Under the pieces are notes generated by a model that did not search any database, was not told the origin of the DNA, and worked only from the letters and a program-made list of their open reading frames with translations. A stretch of DNA of 64,000 bases from Flavobacterium sp. 270. Its GTDB lineage: Bacteria > Bacteroidota > Bacteroidia > Flavobacteriales > Flavobacteriaceae. The stretch spans positions 279,010 to 343,009 of the forward strand of contig NZ_SODM01000007.1 in NCBI RefSeq assembly GCF_004368785.1. Direction: 5' to 3'. Below, in pieces: positions 19,724-28,350 of this stretch. The stretch's first letter is position 1, and each line of letters starts with the position of its first letter. The position numbers and the translations under genes are program-made.

Positions 19724-22700
19724 TTAAAAGTTAACATTAAGACCCATCATGTATGTTCTTGGCTGTGGATAATATCCTACGTCGATTCCTTTTGCCCACG
19801 GTTGTGTTAAGTTACCGTTGCTGTCTCTGGCCGTGTTTCCAAAACCAATTTCAGGATCCATACCTTTGTATTTTGTAAAGGTGTAAAGGTTATTAGCCGC
19901 AACATACAATCTGAATTTGCTGAAGAAACTCAATTTGCTGGTCAGCTTTGTTAAGTCACAGCCCAAAGTTGCATTCTTGATTCTGAAGAAATCTGCATTT
20001 TGAACATACAAATCAGAAAACTTAGTGTAATTTCCATTAGAATCTGTTCCGTAAGTTACTCTTGGAACTCTGTTAGAACTTCCTTCTGTAGTCCATCTGT
20101 TTAAGATATCAGTAGTATAATTGGTGTAACCACGAGTTGGATCGTGAATTCCGAAAACATTTTGGCTTCCAGAAACGCCATACGTATTAATGCTAAAATC
20201 AAATGCTTTGTACGACAAGTCAAAATTTAAACCATAAGTAAAATCAGGATTTGGATCTCCAACTTTCGTTTTATCATTAGCATCGATTTTTCCATCTCCG
20301 TTTAAATCTACAAAACGAACGTCTCCCGGCTGTGCTGCAGGTTGTGCACTTGCTGCAACTTCGGCAGCATTTTGGAAAATTCCAGCTGTTTTTAATCCGT
20401 AGAAATAACCAATTGGCTGTCCAACCTCAACACGATTTAACTCATCTGTTCCCTGAAACAATAAGTTTGGATCTCCGTGAATGATTCCTTCACTGTTGGC
20501 AACTCTGATTACTTTGTTTTCATTATGAGAAATATTCGCATTTACAGCAAAATTCCAGTTTTCTCCAATTTTTGTGTGATATCCTAATGCAAGCTCAACA
20601 CCTTTATTTTGAATATCTCCCCCGTTGATATAAGGAGCTGTTGCACCTGCATAAACCGGAATAGAAGCCAGAACTAGCCAGTCTTTTGTTTTCTTATCGT
20701 AATAATCAAACGTTAGATTAAAATTATGGAACAATGTTGCATCAAAACCAAAATCTAACTGCTCTGAAGTTTCCCATTTTAAGTCAGGATTTGAAAGCTG
20801 ATCTGGGCTTGCTCCTGTTTGCAATGTTTCTGTTCCTGTACCAAAGTGGTAGTTTTTATTGTATGAACTAATGGTTGACATATAAGAAAAAGCAGGAATT
20901 TGGTCGTTACCATTTTGTCCCCAGCTTGCTCTTAGTTTTAAGGTGTTTAAAACTTTATTTTCTTTGAAGAAACTTTCTTTGTCAACATTCCAACCTGCAG
21001 AAACAGAAGGGAAATATCCGTATCGGTTTGAAGAAGCAAAGTTTGACGAACCGTCTCTTCTTAAAGTTGCGGTAAATAAATATTTGTTGTTGTAATCATA
21101 CAATAAACGTCCGAAATAAGATTGAATTCCGTAATCTGCACGATTTCCTTTTACTGTATTTGATGTCTGATCTGTAGCATTGCTTAAATAGGCATGTGCA
21201 AAATCATCAAAAGTTAGGTTTTTACCTGTTCCTTCCATAAAATCAGAAGTATTTTTTTTGGCAGAAGTACCCAATAAAACATCAAAATTATGAACTCCGT
21301 TTAAAGTTGCTTTGTATTGTAAAGTGTTTTCAAAAATCCAACCTAAAGATTTAGTTGCATTTTGAGTTACGCTGGAAACGGTGTTATTATCGTTTGAAGA
21401 AAGAGAATAAACCGGCTTGAATGAACGGTAATTACTGTCTGACATATCTACACCAAAACTCGTTCTATAGGTAAAATTCTTTAAGAACTTTAATTCTGCA
21501 AAAATGTTCCCTACGTAACGGTTTGATTTTGTTTCATTAAAGTTATTGTAGTATAATGATCCTAAAGGATTACTGATGTCTGCTGAGATTGAAGAATGAG
21601 CAAAACCTCCATTGGCATCATAAGCCGCATCAATTGGCGCAGCGTTTAAAAAGCTTCTGATCGCATTACTGTAAATTCCCTGATCTGCTACACCAGAACT
21701 TTTGATATTAGCAAAAGAGAAGTTTTCTCCAATTTTTAAATGATCTTCAATTACTTCTGAAGTTGAATTTACACTAAAAGTAACACGGTCATATTGAGAC
21801 TGATTTGTTGCAGCACCAATCATTCCTTCTTGTCCGTAATACGAAATTCCGGTTGCAATTGTAGATTTTTTATCGCCTCCGCTAATGGTAAGTGAGTGAT
21901 TTTGTTTTAATGCACCATCTTTAAACAAATCGTCCTGCCAGTCATGATTTGGAAGTCCGGCAATTTGGGCTTGTGTGTATAATGGTGTAAGACCAGAATT
22001 TACACGAGCCTCATTCATAATGGTTGTGTACTCTTGTGTGTTTAATAAATCCAGTTTTTTAGCTACTTGCTGAAAACCGGTGTAACTATTAAATGCCACA
22101 TTAATTTTTCCTTCTTTTCCTTTTTTAGTCGTTACCAAAATAACACCGTTTGCCGCTCTAGCTCCGTAGATAGAACCTGCAGAGGCGTCTTTAAGAACGT
22201 CGATTCTTTCTATAGAAGACGGATCAAGATACCCGATTCCGTTATCAACAACAACACCATCAACCACATAAAGTGGTGTGTTGTTTCCTGCTGTTCCTAC
22301 TCCACGAATGTTTACTGCCATTCCTGCTCCCGGCTGTCCAGACGTTGAGGTAACATTTACACCTGCTGCCTGACCTTGTAAAGCATTTACAACATCCAGA
22401 GTTGCAACTTGCTGAATGTCTTTACCAGAAACTAAAGATGTTGCTGCAGTATTTACCTTTTTCTTTTGTGTACCGTAACCGATAACCACAATTTCTTTAA
22501 GCTCTGCTGTTTCTGTCTGTAGTACAACATTGATTACTTTTTGAGTTCCAACAGTAACTTTCTGTGTTTTGTAACCCATAAAACTGATTACTAATACGTC
22601 ACCCGTTTTTGCTTCCAATTTATAAAGTCCGTCAAAATCGGTTGCAGTACTTGTTTTTGTTCCCTGTATGGCAACACTAGCTCCCGGTACTCCCATACCG

Positions 22701-22837
22701 TCATCTGCCGATGTTACATTTCCGCTTATAGCTCTAGACTGCTCCTGGGCAAAACTAGACTGCATCATAAATACGCTAAGCAACAGCGCCATACAAAATG
22801 GAAGCATTGTTGTTTTAATACAATATTTGCTTTTCAT
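19724..22837 (-). CDS. SusC-like TonB-dependent outer-membrane transporter
   Basis: This 1037-residue protein has a signal peptide ending near SSFAQEQS. A carboxypeptidase-regulatory-like domain (ISGNVTSADDGMGVPGASV) comes next, then a linker with EIVVIGYGTQKKK, the plug domain (VVNALQGQAAGVNV, GVGTAGNNTPLYVVDG, IDVLKDASAGSIYGARAANGVILVTT) and a 22-strand-type barrel ending in a typical C-terminal aromatic (GLNVNF). Such proteins import oligosaccharides using TonB energy with the SusD partner, which lies immediately downstream. It is the first gene of the locus, divergent from the NUDIX regulators. The upstream 22838-22915 stretch holds inverted repeats that could be operators. Confidence 0.96.
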   Translation of the reverse strand: MKSKYCIKTTMLPFCMALLLSVFMMQSSFAQEQSRAISGNVTSADDGMGVPGASVAIQGTKTSTATDFDGLYKLEAKTGDVLVISFMGYKTQKVTVGTQKVINVVLQTETAELKEIVVIGYGTQKKKVNTAATSLVSGKDIQQVATLDVVNALQGQAAGVNVTSTSGQPGAGMAVNIRGVGTAGNNTPLYVVDGVVVDNGIGYLDPSSIERIDVLKDASAGSIYGARAANGVILVTTKKGKEGKINVAFNSYTGFQQVAKKLDLLNTQEYTTIMNEARVNSGLTPLYTQAQIAGLPNHDWQDDLFKDGALKQNHSLTISGGDKKSTIATGISYYGQEGMIGAATNQSQYDRVTFSVNSTSEVIEDHLKIGENFSFANIKSSGVADQGIYSNAIRSFLNAAPIDAAYDANGGFAHSSISADISNPLGSLYYNNFNETKSNRYVGNIFAELKFLKNFTYRTSFGVDMSDSNYRSFKPVYSLSSNDNNTVSSVTQNATKSLGWIFENTLQYKATLNGVHNFDVLLGTSAKKNTSDFMEGTGKNLTFDDFAHAYLSNATDQTSNTVKGNRADYGIQSYFGRLLYDYNNKYLFTATLRRDGSSNFASSNRYGYFPSVSAGWNVDKESFFKENKVLNTLKLRASWGQNGNDQIPAFSYMSTISSYNKNYHFGTGTETLQTGASPDQLSNPDLKWETSEQLDFGFDATLFHNFNLTFDYYDKKTKDWLVLASIPVYAGATAPYINGGDIQNKGVELALGYHTKIGENWNFAVNANISHNENKVIRVANSEGIIHGDPNLLFQGTDELNRVEVGQPIGYFYGLKTAGIFQNAAEVAASAQPAAQPGDVRFVDLNGDGKIDANDKTKVGDPNPDFTYGLNFDLSYKAFDFSINTYGVSGSQNVFGIHDPTRGYTNYTTDILNRWTTEGSSNRVPRVTYGTDSNGNYTKFSDLYVQNADFFRIKNATLGCDLTKLTSKLSFFSKFRLYVAANNLYTFTKYKGMDPEIGFGNTARDSNGNLTQPWAKGIDVGYYPQPRTYMMGLNVNF

Positions 22838-22875
22838 AATAAATAAGAGTTGGTTAAATTTAAGTTAGTTATTTT

Positions 22876-22913
22876 TCAATCGATTGAGTTGAGATATAAA
22901 TACGTTATCTCAA
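22876..22913. promoter_or_regulatory. two adjoining inverted repeats just upstream of susC
   Basis: The 12-bp perfect palindrome TCAATCGATTGA (22876-22887) is followed one base later by TTGAGATA (22889-22896), a 9-nt spacer and TATCTCAA (22906-22913). The pair lies 39-76 nt upstream of the susC start codon, in its promoter or leader. The arrangement suggests dimeric regulator binding or a leader structure. Binding by the neighbouring NUDIX regulators is an inference. Confidence 0.5.
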
Positions 22914-23510
22914 TCTTCCCGCCTGTAGTTGTAAATGAGAGTCACTATTTACAAGGCGTATTTTTGTGTAGTTTGTATTTTCTGATTGGTAATTTGTTGA
23001 GAGATTTTTTTCAGATTTTGATCTTGCAGTCTGCATTTCAAAATCAGTTAACATAACAGCATTTTTTGCAATTCTTTTTACAGAATTAAAAGCTGTTAAT
23101 TCCATCCAAGAGCGTCCTAAATCAATTCCTAAAAAAAACATTTGCAGTATTTTAAGTTAGTCGTAATTTTGTCCTCTTTAAACTTATAGTCAAATTGAAC
23201 TTATCTTATGGTTAATTTGACTACAAGTGTAAAACATTTTTTCTATATTAGCAAAATATTAAGGTAATTTTTTTTCTATTCTAATATTTGAACCTGCATT
23301 ATTGTTAATACGATAAAGCATTTATTGAAATTGAAATAAAAAACTTAAAAAAAATAATGAATTAGCAGTTTGAAAATCAGTAGCTTAAGAAAGAGAATTC
23401 TTAAATTGAATTTTTAGACTAAAACACAAGCCATTGATTATCAAAAAATTGGTTTGTTAAAAAAATTATGCAGCGCTTATAAAGGCAACTATTGATTTTA
23501 TTTATTTAAT
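22914..23510. other. long susC/regulator intergenic region
   Basis: About 600 nt separate the susC leader from the first NUDIX regulator. The region is AT-rich and contains the inverted repeat at 23187-23223 and a TAATTTTG match to the -7 consensus at 23164-23171 on the plus strand. A minus-strand open frame at 22905-23141 starts MFFLGIDLGRSW but degenerates into low-complexity sequence and overlaps the leader repeats, so I do not call it a gene. Confidence 0.5.
23187..23223. promoter_or_regulatory. candidate operator: inverted repeat TAGTCAAATT
   Basis: TAGTCAAATT (23187-23196) and its exact complement AATTTGACTA (23214-23223) flank a 17-nt spacer. If one base is looped out, the pairing extends by three more bases on each side (GAAC/GTT). 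The site lies in the divergent gap between the susC leader and the NUDIX regulators, where an operator for either side would be expected. Confidence 0.55.
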
Positions 23511-24248
23511 TTGTCAAAATTTATATCCGATATGGTCGAAAATCTACATGACGAGTCTGCTTCTAAAAGTGAACAAACTGCAATGAATGCAATCACGATT
23601 GACTGCGTAATTTTTGGTTTCGACAAAGGAAGTCTGGAAGTACTTTTGGTACAGCACGGCGAAGGTATCAGCAAAGGAAAATGGGGTCTTCCGGGAGGAT
23701 GGATTTATAAAAAAGAAAGTACAGATGATGCTGCACATCGTTTGTTAAATGAACTTACGGGGCTTGATAATATTTATCTGGAACAGCTAAAAGCTTTTGG
23801 AGATCCGGATCGTTTCCCGCTTCGACGCGTTATTACGATTGGTTATTATGCGTTGGTTAAGCGTGAAGATTATAATATTAAAGCAGGTTTTACTGCATCT
23901 GACGCTCAGTGGTATAAAATAAACAGTATTCCGGATTTGATATACGATCATAATGAGATTTTGGCTTATAGTTTAAAACATCTTCAAAACAGAGTTCGTC
24001 AGGCGCCATTAGGATTTAATCTTTTGCCGGAAAAATTTACTCTATTGCAATTGATGCATTTGTATGAAGAAATTTTAGGTGTTGAAATGGATAAATCTAA
24101 TTTTAGGCGAAAAATTCTGCACATGAAATTATTAGCTGCTTTAGATGAAAAACAACAGGATGTTTCGCACAGGGCAGCAAAGTTGTACAAGTTTGATCCA
24201 GAAATTTACCAGAAGCTAACAGAAAAAGGATTTAATTTTGAATTTTAA
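23511..24248 (+). CDS. NUDIX-domain transcriptional regulator (AraR/NrtR-like), copy 1
   Basis: This 245-residue protein has an N-terminal NUDIX-fold domain (about residues 28-165) and a C-terminal winged-helix domain (FTLLQLMHLYEEILG ... FRRKILHMKLL). The Nudix box keeps Gly63 and Glu69, but the REUxEE core reads RLLNEL, so two catalytic glutamates are missing. That fits a sugar-sensing regulator rather than a hydrolase. In Bacteroidota, NUDIX-fold regulators of the AraR type control arabinose or xylose genes. Its divergence from susC suggests it controls the locus. The TTG at 23511 is used as start; the ATG at 23532 is equally possible. A close paralogue follows. Confidence 0.85.
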   Translation: MSKFISDMVENLHDESASKSEQTAMNAITIDCVIFGFDKGSLEVLLVQHGEGISKGKWGLPGGWIYKKESTDDAAHRLLNELTGLDNIYLEQLKAFGDPDRFPLRRVITIGYYALVKREDYNIKAGFTASDAQWYKINSIPDLIYDHNEILAYSLKHLQNRVRQAPLGFNLLPEKFTLLQLMHLYEEILGVEMDKSNFRRKILHMKLLAALDEKQQDVSHRAAKLYKFDPEIYQKLTEKGFNFEF

Positions 24249-24291
24249 AAAACCACATAACATTTACATACTAGTAATACCTCTATAAAAA

Positions 24292-24993
24292 TTGACATTA
24301 AAAACCACAGATATTGACAAACCAGCCATTGACGGAATTACTATTGACTGCGTTATTTTTAGTTTTAACAAAGAAAGTCTTGAAGTGCTTTTGGTACAAC
24401 ATGCACAAGGAGAAAGTGTCGGGCAATGGGGACTTCTTGGCGGATGGCTGAAAAAAGAAGAAAGTGCCGATGATGCCGCACAACGTATTTTGCATGAACT
24501 TACTGGCCTTGAAAATATTTATCTGGAACAGCTAAAAGCTTTTACAGACCCAAAACGTGTTATCGAAAGAAGAGTCGTAACGATTGGTTATTATACTTTG
24601 GTAAACCGGGAAGATTATAATATTGAAGCCAGTTTATCGGTAAGAGAAGCAAAATGGTATAAGATTAATGAAATCCCAAATTTAATTTTTGACCATAACG
24701 AAATCCTTGATTTTAGTTTATTGCAGCTTCGAAACAGGGTTCGTCAGGCGCCAATTGGTTTTAATTTACTGCCGGAAAAATTTACTTTATTGCAATTAAT
24801 GCATCTTTATGAAGAAATTCTCGGAATTGAATTGGATAAATCTAATTTCCGAAGAAAGATTTTGCACATGAAACTGCTCGTAGCATTAGACGAAAAACAA
24901 CAAGATGTTTCGCATAGAGCGGCAAAATTGTATAAGTTTGATGATGAAATCTACAAGAAACTGACTGAAAAAGGATTTAATTTTGAGTTTTAA
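24292..24993 (+). CDS. NUDIX-domain transcriptional regulator, copy 2
   Basis: This 233-residue protein is a close paralogue of the upstream regulator, and the two C-terminal winged-helix domains are nearly identical (KFTLLQLMHLYEEILG, SNFRRKILHMKLL). The Nudix box keeps Gly51 and Glu57, but the core reads RILHEL, with the same catalytic glutamates lost. The most variable region is the sugar-binding side (GLLGGWLKKEES versus GLPGGWIYKKES), so the two may respond to different ligands. The start is a TTG at 24292; the first ATG lies far inside the domain, so the TTG is preferred. The gene follows copy 1 by 43 nt and is probably co-transcribed. Confidence 0.85.
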   Translation: MTLKTTDIDKPAIDGITIDCVIFSFNKESLEVLLVQHAQGESVGQWGLLGGWLKKEESADDAAQRILHELTGLENIYLEQLKAFTDPKRVIERRVVTIGYYTLVNREDYNIEASLSVREAKWYKINEIPNLIFDHNEILDFSLLQLRNRVRQAPIGFNLLPEKFTLLQLMHLYEEILGIELDKSNFRRKILHMKLLVALDEKQQDVSHRAAKLYKFDDEIYKKLTEKGFNFEF

Positions 24994-25058
24994 AGAGTAT
25001 TTTAAATTTCAAATCCCAACAATCGAACAACTACATTCCAGAATCCAAAACTTTGCGC

Positions 25059-25066
25059 TATCTTTG
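25059..25066 (+). promoter_or_regulatory. -7 element (TATCTTTG) of lepA
   Basis: TATCTTTG matches the Bacteroidota -7 consensus TANNTTTG and lies 92 nt upstream of the lepA start. No clear TTG was seen at the -33 distance. Confidence 0.5.
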
Positions 25067-25158
25067 CCCCTTAATAACACGCTCTAAAGTATTTACAGCA
25101 GCGCAAATTCATACCCAAAAATTACTAAAAAACTCGTTTAGAGAATTGAATATATAAA

Positions 25159-26955
25159 ATGAAGAAGATACGTAACTTTTGCATTATTGCACACATTGAC
25201 CACGGTAAAAGTACATTGGCAGACCGTTTATTGGGCGCTACACAAACCGTTACAGCTCGTGAAGAAAAAGCACAATTGCTTGACAACATGGACCTGGAAC
25301 GTGAGCGTGGAATTACCATTAAAAGTCATGCCATACAAATGGAATATACTTATAAAGGGGAAGAATATATTCTGAACCTTATTGACACTCCTGGTCACGT
25401 TGACTTTTCATACGAAGTTTCACGATCTATTGCGGCCTGCGAAGGCGCGCTTTTGATTGTAGATGCTGCGCAGAGTATTCAGGCACAAACGATCTCAAAC
25501 TTATATTTGGCTTTAGAAAATGACCTGGAAATTATTCCGGTTTTGAACAAAGTTGATTTACCAAGCGCTAATCCAGAAGAAGTTAGCGATGATATTATTG
25601 ATTTACTGGGTTGTAAATTAGAAGATATTATTCATGCTTCTGGTAAAACTGGTTTTGGTGTAGAAAATATTTTAGCTGCCATTATCGAAAAAATTCCTGC
25701 TCCAAAAGGAAATCCTGATGAACCATTACAGGCTTTGATCTTTGACTCGGTTTATAATCCGTTTCGTGGAATCGAAGTTATCTTTAGAGTTGTAAATGGT
25801 GAAATTAGAAAAGGGCAGAAAATTAAATTCATGGCTACTGGCAATGAATATTTTGCTGACGAGATTGGAACTTTAAAACTAAATCAGGTTCCTAAAAATG
25901 TAATTTCAAGTGGTGATGTTGGTTATTTAATTTCTGGAATTAAAGAAGCCAAAGAAGTAAAAGTTGGTGATACTCTAACAGATGCTAAAACGCCGACAAC
26001 CAATATGATTACAGGTTTTGAGGATGTAAAACCAATGGTTTTCGCCGGAATTTATCCTGTTGATACTGAAGATTATGAAGATTTGCGTTCTTCTATGGAA
26101 AAACTGCAATTGAATGATGCTTCGCTTGTTTTTACACCTGAAAGTTCTGCAGCGTTAGGATTTGGTTTCCGTTGTGGTTTCTTAGGAATGCTTCACATGG
26201 AAATTATTCAGGAACGTTTAGAGCGTGAGTTTGATATGACTGTAATTACTACAGTTCCTAACGTTTCGTATCTGGCGTACACTAAAAAAGATCCAGAAAC
26301 TGCATTTGTTGTAAACAATCCTTCTGACTTACCTGAACCTTCTCGTTTAGATAGAGTTGAAGAACCATATATTAAAGCTACGATTATTACAAAAGCTGAT
26401 TTCGTTGGAAACGTTATGAGTTTATGTATTGAAAAACGTGGTCAAATTACTAATCAGACGTATTTAACAACTGAGCGTGTTGAATTAAATTTTGATATGC
26501 CATTGGCTGAAATTGTATTCGATTTTTATGATCGTCTAAAAACAGTTTCTAAAGGTTATGCTTCTTTTGATTACTCTCCAATCGGAATGAGAACTTCGAA
26601 ATTGGTAAAACTGGATGTTCTTTTGAATGCACAAACTGTTGATGCCCTTTCTGCATTGATTCACGAAGACAACGCTTATAATATTGGTAAAAAAATGACC
26701 GAGAAATTACGCGAATTAATTCCAAGACAGCAATTTGACATTCCGATTCAGGCAGCAATTGGAGCAAAAATTATTGCTCGTGAAACGATTAAAGCACTTC
26801 GTAAAGACGTTACCGCAAAATGTTACGGTGGAGATATTTCGCGTAAGCGTAAACTTCTTGAGAAACAGAAAAAAGGTAAAAAACGTATGAGACAAGTAGG
26901 AAACGTTGAGATTCCTCAAGAAGCTTTTATGGCTGTTTTGAAATTGAATGATTAA
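25159..26955 (+). CDS. lepA: elongation factor 4 (LepA), back-translocating GTPase
   Basis: This 598-residue translational GTPase has the normal length for LepA. Visible motifs are the P-loop IAHIDHGKSTLADRLLG, switch II DTPGHVDFSYEVSRS and the guanine-specificity NKVDLPSA. The domain order matches EF-G domains I, II, III and V, followed by the LepA-specific C-terminal domain (TAKCYGGDISRKRKLLEKQK). It acts on ribosomes in the cytoplasm, where it is proposed to rescue or remodel stalled complexes. It is a housekeeping gene unrelated to the glycan locus and ends at a strong terminator. Confidence 0.98.
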   Translation: MKKIRNFCIIAHIDHGKSTLADRLLGATQTVTAREEKAQLLDNMDLERERGITIKSHAIQMEYTYKGEEYILNLIDTPGHVDFSYEVSRSIAACEGALLIVDAAQSIQAQTISNLYLALENDLEIIPVLNKVDLPSANPEEVSDDIIDLLGCKLEDIIHASGKTGFGVENILAAIIEKIPAPKGNPDEPLQALIFDSVYNPFRGIEVIFRVVNGEIRKGQKIKFMATGNEYFADEIGTLKLNQVPKNVISSGDVGYLISGIKEAKEVKVGDTLTDAKTPTTNMITGFEDVKPMVFAGIYPVDTEDYEDLRSSMEKLQLNDASLVFTPESSAALGFGFRCGFLGMLHMEIIQERLEREFDMTVITTVPNVSYLAYTKKDPETAFVVNNPSDLPEPSRLDRVEEPYIKATIITKADFVGNVMSLCIEKRGQITNQTYLTTERVELNFDMPLAEIVFDFYDRLKTVSKGYASFDYSPIGMRTSKLVKLDVLLNAQTVDALSALIHEDNAYNIGKKMTEKLRELIPRQQFDIPIQAAIGAKIIARETIKALRKDVTAKCYGGDISRKRKLLEKQKKGKKRMRQVGNVEIPQEAFMAVLKLND

Positions 26956-26997
26956 GTTTTATTTTAGAATAAAGAAAATAGAGAATAGAATATAGAG

Positions 26998-27031
26998 AAA
27001 ACCTGACAGCGAAAGTTGTCAGGTTTTTTTG
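26998..27031 (+). terminator. lepA terminator
   Basis: ACCTGACA (27001-27008) pairs with TGTCAGGT (27017-27024), extended by AA/TT, and is followed by a T7 run. This is a classic intrinsic terminator 45 nt past the lepA stop. Confidence 0.85.
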
Positions 27032-27115
27032 TTTGTTTTATTTTGAGATACAATATGAATTTACGTTGCGTGAAGATGTACTTTTTTTCAAAAAAACTTA
27101 ATCTCTGTTATAAAC

Positions 27116-27150
27116 AAAAAAGCTGTTTCAAAAAATGAAACAGCTTTTTT
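27116..27150 (-). terminator. terminator of the zinc-ribbon-like membrane protein gene
   Basis: Perfect 15-bp arms (27116-27130 and 27136-27150, AAAAAAGCTGTTTCA and complement) enclose a 5-nt A loop. The hairpin directly follows the minus-strand stop codon at 27152. The A/T flanks make it able to terminate in both directions. Confidence 0.85.
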
Positions 27151-27151
27151 G

Positions 27152-27646
27152 TTATGCTGTAGGCTGTGTAAAAGACCAGCCCGCAATAACGAGTTCCCGA
27201 ACTACTTCATTGGTTTCTGCGCCATCATGTTGCGTATAAATATCTTGGTTCGCTATAAATGTATCTGTAAGTTTCTTTGCTCCAAAAACAGCTCCAAAAA
27301 TAGTGGCAAAAAAACCGCCTATAGTTATTAAAGGATGAAAGTTTGTAAAGTTATAAATCAAAAAAACAATGGAAAGTATAGCACAACCTACAGCTATCCA
27401 TATCCCTTTAGTAGAAGCTTTTTCATGAATATCTTTACAAGATGCGCATCTCGGAATCCCGATTAAAATTTTAGAATATTTTACAGATCTGTAAACCACA
27501 ATATTGGTTCGGTCATTGGTTACAAAAAGAGGTACGAAATAACAATCATTCATACTTCTCATATGAGCTTCTCCGCAATAGGTACATTTATTATCGTGTG
27601 GTTCGAATCTCTTATACGTTTCGTTAAAAGTGTAATTGTCGATCAT
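27152..27646 (-). CDS. hypothetical membrane protein with two CxxC motifs
   Basis: This 164-residue protein was not recognised. Two CxxC pairs (CTYCGE near residue 20 and CASCKDIH near residue 90) could bind a metal such as zinc. Two hydrophobic segments follow (WIAVGCAILSIVFLIYNF, LITIGGFFATIFGAVFGA), with a short polar C-terminus. It has no signal peptide, so the Cys-rich part is probably cytoplasmic. The next upstream gene on the same strand, a membrane protein, starts 545 nt away and ends 20 nt from this start, so the two are probably co-transcribed. Function is unknown. Confidence 0.7.
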   Translation of the reverse strand: MIDNYTFNETYKRFEPHDNKCTYCGEAHMRSMNDCYFVPLFVTNDRTNIVVYRSVKYSKILIGIPRCASCKDIHEKASTKGIWIAVGCAILSIVFLIYNFTNFHPLITIGGFFATIFGAVFGAKKLTDTFIANQDIYTQHDGAETNEVVRELVIAGWSFTQPTA

Positions 27647-27666
27647 GTTTATTTTTGAATTTAGGG

Positions 27667-28191
27667 TTAGTCTTCGTCAGAATACAACATTCTTGATAAA
27701 ACATATTTTATCAGGAAACCTGGGCCAAAAGAAATAAATATCGGGATTAGTAATTCGACATTTATGAAGCTTTCCCGACCTCTAAGATAATAAGCGCAGG
27801 CAAAAGGTAGTACTATAGCACCAAAAGCAAAACCTACCACGGCGGCAATTGGTTTATTTGGATATCCGTAATAACCGGCGCCACAAGCAACAGCTATAGA
27901 GATTAAAATTAGCAAACCGTTATTGCCTCCCAGCAAAGCAACCATTATTGAAGTCATAATTGTAACACCAAAAGCGATGCTCCCTCGATCTTCTAACTCC
28001 TTTTTTTCTTTGGTTTCATTATAAAGATCATCTTTATAACTCTTAATTACTTTTGCTAAAAGTTCTTTTGCTGTAATTGGATCAAAATCCAATCGGATTA
28101 ATTGTATAAGCTCTAAATTAGCATCAAAAGTTCCGGCTCTTAACTTTTTTTTTAATTCTTCTGTTTGTTGATATGTTAATTCTGTAGGCAT
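27667..28191 (-). CDS. hypothetical membrane protein, paralogue A
   Basis: This 174-residue protein has a helical N-terminal cytoplasmic segment (LTYQQTEELKKKLRAGTFDANLELIQLIRLDFDP) followed by several membrane segments (FGVTIMTSIMVALLGG, LLILISIAVACGAGYYG, AAVVGFAFGAIVLPFAC, LLIPIFISFGPGFLIKYVLS). It is clearly homologous along its length to the gene at 28351-28923, sharing the R-GTFD, GYYGYPNK and LIKYVLSRMLYS words. No known family was recognised. It is probably co-transcribed with the CxxC gene downstream, 20 nt away. Confidence 0.7.
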   Translation of the reverse strand: MPTELTYQQTEELKKKLRAGTFDANLELIQLIRLDFDPITAKELLAKVIKSYKDDLYNETKEKKELEDRGSIAFGVTIMTSIMVALLGGNNGLLILISIAVACGAGYYGYPNKPIAAVVGFAFGAIVLPFACAYYLRGRESFINVELLIPIFISFGPGFLIKYVLSRMLYSDED

Positions 28192-28350
28192 TTTTTAAAA
28201 TTTTAGGATTTGCTAAAAGTAGTATTTTTTTCAAATTAACAATAAAAACACTGTCAAAAAACAATATATTTTTTATGTAAACCTATGATTAACCGATAGT
28301 AAAATTGTAGAATCGCACGGCAGTCATCTTACGCAATGTTTGCCCTTGAT

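Noticed and set aside
22850..23056. Plus-strand open frame in the susC upstream region
   Set aside because: It overlaps the leader repeats, has a hydrophobic but unrecognisable sequence and no supporting ribosome-binding or promoter signal.
23511..24993. Tandem NUDIX genes as nucleotide hydrolases
   Set aside because: Catalytic glutamates of the Nudix box are missing and a winged-helix domain is present, which fits regulators.
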